Positions 13,578 to 16,663 of a DNA stretch of 16,663 nucleotides are shown piece by piece. Source of the stretch: an uncultured Collinsella sp. (GTDB lineage Bacteria; Actinomycetota; Coriobacteriia; Coriobacteriales; Coriobacteriaceae); contig CABRIB010000044.1 in the NCBI GenBank assembly GCA_902470915.1, positions 1-16,663 of the forward strand. The letters run 5' to 3'. Position numbers and translations under genes: made by a program. The notes under the pieces are model-generated. The model did not search any database. It saw nothing but the letters and a program-made list of their open reading frames with translations, and was not told the DNA's origin. Numbering within the stretch: position 1 is the stretch's first letter; every line of letters begins with the position of its first letter.

Positions 13578-15800
13578 ATGAATATGCTCAAAATCTCGAA
13601 GGCGATCTTTAGGTCGCTTCTCTCCTCCAGGTCGCTCTGTGTTGTCGTTGTTGCGTTGATGGTTCTTTGTGCTCTGCCCGTCTTCAGGAGCGCGGCTGGC
13701 ATCGACGGACGGGTCGAATACCTCGAGTCGGGAATAACCCGTGTTGAGCAGGAATTGTCAGCATCCTATGCGGATGCGCTTGTGAATGCGGGGGAGGACG
13801 GTGTCTATACCTCTTCATCAAGCATGCCCGCGCTTCTGTACCCTCTTGCCGCGGGACGTCTTATCTTGGCACCGCTCTCTCCCCTACTTCCGTTTCTGCA
13901 GATATCGGATGGAGAGTACACCTATTATGACGGATCGAAGGAGTACTTGCTATGGGTCGCAACGGCCGTTGCCGTCTCGTTCCTTGCCGCGCGTCTTAAC
14001 AAACGTGAAAAGCTCATCATCCAGGCACCGATGGGCGAGCTGGGTAGACTTGTTGCATCGAGCGTATGGGCGAGTGTTTTTGCAATGCTTGCCGTCCTCG
14101 CCATCAATCTTCCAGGGATAATCGCCGCGCTTGTGAAGAATGGCCCGGGCTCGCCGTTCTATCCGATAGGCTACATTCAATATGCGACTCCGGTTATCAA
14201 ACCGGCTTGGCTGGTGTTCGCGCAGACGGCCATCTTGCAATTCTTGGTGGCAGCGTTCATCTCGCTTGTCTTTCACCTTGCCGTGAAGATTGCCAATAAC
14301 CCTACGCTTGGAATCGTGTTCGTATGTGCCCTGATGGGGGTGACGATGGTTCCCGGGTATTACGGAAGATCCATCGCTTTACGTGAGTTCGCCCTGTTGA
14401 ATCCCCTTACGTATGCGAACACTGAGTTGACCGTCGGCGCCTATAGCCCGTACCCGACAACGCAGATAGTGAATCTGCCTGGACTTTGCTTCGAGCGTGG
14501 CGCGATTGCCCTCGTATGCGCAATCGGGATCGAGGTGCTGGCAATTAGCCTGCTTTGCGTTGCTGGAAAGAGCGGCTGCGCGCGCCCGATATCCCCGATT
14601 TGTCTTGAGAGAGGTTCCTTCGCTGCATCGAGAACGGCAACTCGTTCGAGCGCTTGTGCCTCCGCCGTTGCATACGTAAGAACGATGGGGAAACTGCTCC
14701 TGCGTTCTCCTACCCTCGCCGTATGCGCGATTGCAATGTCGGCGACGATGCTGGCCCCGGCTCTGGTCGAGATGTTTCCTGACGCTGATAACGTTTCCGC
14801 TGTTCGGTATAGGGATGGGGAGCTCCGTTCAATAGATCGGTATCTAGAGCAGAACGCTGCGAATATGGACGTCGAGGGCAAAGCGGCCCTAGAAGACATG
14901 CGGGATGCTCTTTCGGGTTTCGTGTACGCGCCTATGCCTGCGGAGGGGTTTCGAAGCCTTGCGACGTACGAGCGCGCTCGAGGTGAGCTGGGCGCGGCAG
15001 ATGCGACTCTCCTGCAATCGATCGGAATCGAGCCGGAGACTCCTTCTCGTGCGGAGGCGCGCGCCCTTCTGCTTGAGTCGATCGCGAGCTTGCCGGACCC
15101 CAAGGTTTACGAGTTAAGTACGAAGATGCCCCCATTAATCCTCCTTTCGTATCTCCAGGCAGCGCTTCCCTCCTTATTTTTGCTGTTGCCCGTGGTTGTC
15201 ACATCGCTCGCGTGCACCCACCTGCAGTGTCGTTCCCTTCTGGTTCTCCAGATCCCCGCAACAGCGCATGTGCGTTTTCTGACGGCTGTTGCGCTGGCTC
15301 TCCTGCTTGGCTTGGTGCTGCTTTTGGTGTCGATGGTTCCCGCTGTCGTTGTGTCCGTGATTAAGAACGGTGCGGGTGGATCGGAGTATCCCGTCGCTCT
15401 CATTCGGGCGGGAGCTTCGACAACGTCCATGGTGGGGGAGGCGGTGTTGTGCAGTATTCCGTTGCTGGTCATGGCATACGGCGTGATTTCCGTCGTCGCT
15501 GCGTTGACAGCAGCGATTAGCCGCAACCCCGTTGTCACCGGAATGGTTTGCGCGGTTCTCTTGGTGTTGGGTTCGTTGAGCGCTCATGTTGAAAGCGTGG
15601 GCATGGGCGTCGCGCTGCTGGCTCCATTCGCCTCGTTTGATCCCGCTTCCCAGGTGGGGACGATTGGATTCCTTGGGCGAGGGACGAACGCGATGCCTTT
15701 TGGAGAGGTCGTCGGCGCATCGGGCGCTCTGCTGGTGGTCTTGGGCGCCGTATCTCCGTTGATGGTGCGCCTGAGTGTTCCAAAGATCGAAAGGGGATGA
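13578..15800 (+). CDS. ABC transporter permease made of two homologous halves
   Basis: This 740-residue membrane protein is most likely the channel of an exporter. Half one has a membrane segment at about 20-38, an outside loop, and a helix group from about 88 to 328. Half two repeats the plan with a segment at about 378-396, a larger charged outside domain (400-515), and helices from about 518 to 730. The halves share sequence: KNGPGSPFYPIGYI at 187 matches KNGAGGSEYPVALI at 596, and NNPTLGIVFVCALM at 240 matches RNPVVTGMVCAVLL at 649, both at an offset of 409. This shows fusion of a duplicated ABC-2-like permease. Substrate unknown. An in-frame ATG exists at 13560 without a ribosome binding site. 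I prefer 13578 because AAGG lies six bases upstream. The ATPase gene follows immediately. Confidence 0.82.
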   Translation: MNMLKISKAIFRSLLSSRSLCVVVVALMVLCALPVFRSAAGIDGRVEYLESGITRVEQELSASYADALVNAGEDGVYTSSSSMPALLYPLAAGRLILAPLSPLLPFLQISDGEYTYYDGSKEYLLWVATAVAVSFLAARLNKREKLIIQAPMGELGRLVASSVWASVFAMLAVLAINLPGIIAALVKNGPGSPFYPIGYIQYATPVIKPAWLVFAQTAILQFLVAAFISLVFHLAVKIANNPTLGIVFVCALMGVTMVPGYYGRSIALREFALLNPLTYANTELTVGAYSPYPTTQIVNLPGLCFERGAIALVCAIGIEVLAISLLCVAGKSGCARPISPICLERGSFAASRTATRSSACASAVAYVRTMGKLLLRSPTLAVCAIAMSATMLAPALVEMFPDADNVSAVRYRDGELRSIDRYLEQNAANMDVEGKAALEDMRDALSGFVYAPMPAEGFRSLATYERARGELGAADATLLQSIGIEPETPSRAEARALLLESIASLPDPKVYELSTKMPPLILLSYLQAALPSLFLLLPVVVTSLACTHLQCRSLLVLQIPATAHVRFLTAVALALLLGLVLLLVSMVPAVVVSVIKNGAGGSEYPVALIRAGASTTSMVGEAVLCSIPLLVMAYGVISVVAALTAAISRNPVVTGMVCAVLLVLGSLSAHVESVGMGVALLAPFASFDPASQVGTIGFLGRGTNAMPFGEVVGASGALLVVLGAVSPLMVRLSVPKIERG

Positions 15801-15805
15801 TCTCG

Positions 15806-16546
15806 ATGATTGACCTTCAAACGCTGACGATCTCTTATGGAAAGAAGGTGCTCGTAGATTCGGTGAACGCTGAGTTTGCCCCGGGTACGGTCTACGGTCT
15901 CGTCGCTCCGAACGGGCATGGAAAGACGACGTTGCTGCGTGCGATGGCAGGTTTGCCGGGTCCTCGCGTGGACGGGAGCATCGTTCTGGATGAGGTGCAG
16001 GGTACGGGTGCGAGAGAGGTCCGTTCTATGATCTTCTATGCACCTGGTGAGGGGACGCTGCTGTATCCCGGATTGCGTGCGGAAGATCACCTCAAGATGG
16101 TTTGCGATATGTGGCCGCATGCTCGCGATATCGAAGAGATAGTGGAACAAACGCAGATAGGCGAGTTCGCGAAGATGAGGATCCGCACTCTGAGCCAGGG
16201 CATGAAGCAGCAGCTTACCCTGGCGATTGCGTATGCGACGGGCGCGCGGTACCTTCTATTAGATGAGCCCATGAACGCGCTCGACCCCAGCAGGGTGGAC
16301 TTGCATTCCGAGATTCTCAGGAAGCTGGCCGATTCTGGTACGTGCATCATCATGTCATCCCACATCTTGGATTCGGTCGATAGGCTGTGCGATGAGATTC
16401 TGTTTTTGAAGGATGGGAGGCTCATTAGAAGCATTCCGCAAGATGATGCTGCGCCGAAGTCTCCTGGATCCCATTTCGCAAAGCCTGCCGGACGCGCCGA
16501 GGGTGCGCTAAGCACGTATCGGCGACTCTACGAAAAGGGCGGGTAG
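15806..16546 (+). CDS. ABC transporter ATP-binding protein
   Basis: This 246-residue cytoplasmic ATPase would power the adjacent permease. Walker A is APNGHGKT (34-41), the signature is LSQGM (129-133), Walker B with catalytic Glu is YLLLDEP (149-155, E154), and the H-loop is SSHIL (H186). At the Q-loop position, where most family members have Gln after YxP, the sequence reads FYAPGEG, so the usual Gln is missing. An ATG at 15797 overlaps the permease stop (ATGA), but AAGGGG at 15791-15796 would touch it. ATG 15806, nine bases after that site, is preferred. Either way it is coupled to the permease. The C-terminal 35 residues are a poorly conserved tail. Confidence 0.92.
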   Translation: MIDLQTLTISYGKKVLVDSVNAEFAPGTVYGLVAPNGHGKTTLLRAMAGLPGPRVDGSIVLDEVQGTGAREVRSMIFYAPGEGTLLYPGLRAEDHLKMVCDMWPHARDIEEIVEQTQIGEFAKMRIRTLSQGMKQQLTLAIAYATGARYLLLDEPMNALDPSRVDLHSEILRKLADSGTCIIMSSHILDSVDRLCDEILFLKDGRLIRSIPQDDAAPKSPGSHFAKPAGRAEGALSTYRRLYEKGG

Positions 16547-16548
16547 AA

Positions 16549-16663
16549 ATGCAAGTTAATAATCTATGTGGTCAATATAATGCCGTTGAACCCGCATATC
16601 GATACCGTTCAGCCATTCGCCTCGCCCCCGTCGCACGTATCTTCATCCGGTCTGTTACTTTTA
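16549..16663 (+). CDS. Start of a third operon gene, truncated by window end (possible second permease)
   Basis: An open frame begins two bases after the ATPase stop and stays open for 38 codons to the window end. AAAAGGGCGGG within the ATPase 3' end supplies a plausible ribosome binding site. The visible part, MQVNNLCGQYNAV followed by a basic amphipathic stretch ending ARIFIRSVTF, resembles the cytoplasmic start of a membrane protein just before its first helix. A second permease would fit the operon, but nothing visible proves this. Confidence 0.6.
   Translation, partial: MQVNNLCGQYNAVEPAYRYRSAIRLAPVARIFIRSVTF

Overview
The window looks like a contig from a GC-rich gut actinobacterium of the class Coriobacteriia, most likely Collinsella. 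The basis is high GC content with strong Shine-Dalgarno sites, the gene repertoire (class A penicillin-binding protein, U32 protein, tyrosyl-tRNA synthetase, adenine deaminase, two Cof-type phosphatases, citrate synthase) and intergenic repeats built on GGGGACG/GGGGACA. I recall that repeat style from Collinsella but could not check it. The first 49 bases are not biological: they are an Illumina Nextera i7 adapter left on the contig end.

Positions 50-11546 look like core chromosome. On the minus strand there is a 3'-truncated class A penicillin-binding protein (50-2240). Divergent from it on the plus strand are a U32-family protein (2403-4361), tyrosyl-tRNA synthetase (4458-5669, followed by a strong intrinsic terminator), adenine deaminase (5892-7712) and a HAD-IIB phosphatase (7919-8713). 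The phosphatase has a highly folded leader that buries its ribosome binding site. Convergent to it on the minus strand are a second HAD-IIB phosphatase (8832-9674), citrate synthase (9762-11180, with a terminator) and a small ACT-domain protein (11259-11546). The first phosphatase gene is bracketed by inverted copies of a repeat, identical over 29 bp.

Positions 11547-16663 look like an accessory region. A 396-bp gene-free, hairpin-rich stretch leads into a tyrosine integrase that has lost its N-terminal part (11943-12668, minus). This fragment abuts, in the same reading frame and directly after its stop codon, a small YozG-like HTH regulator (12669-12920), which is coupled to a four-helix DUF2975 membrane protein (12930-13442). 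Divergent from that pair is an ABC export operon: a 740-residue permease made of two homologous halves (13578-15800), its ATPase (15806-16546) and the start of a third gene (16549 to the window end). The divergent promoter region is AT-rich and carries a 7+7 inverted repeat overlapping a candidate promoter, which suggests that the HTH protein controls its own pair and perhaps the transporter.

The best candidates for something undescribed are this regulator/DUF2975/duplicated-permease ABC cassette beside a broken integrase, and the structured leader of the phosphatase gene at 7852-7913.
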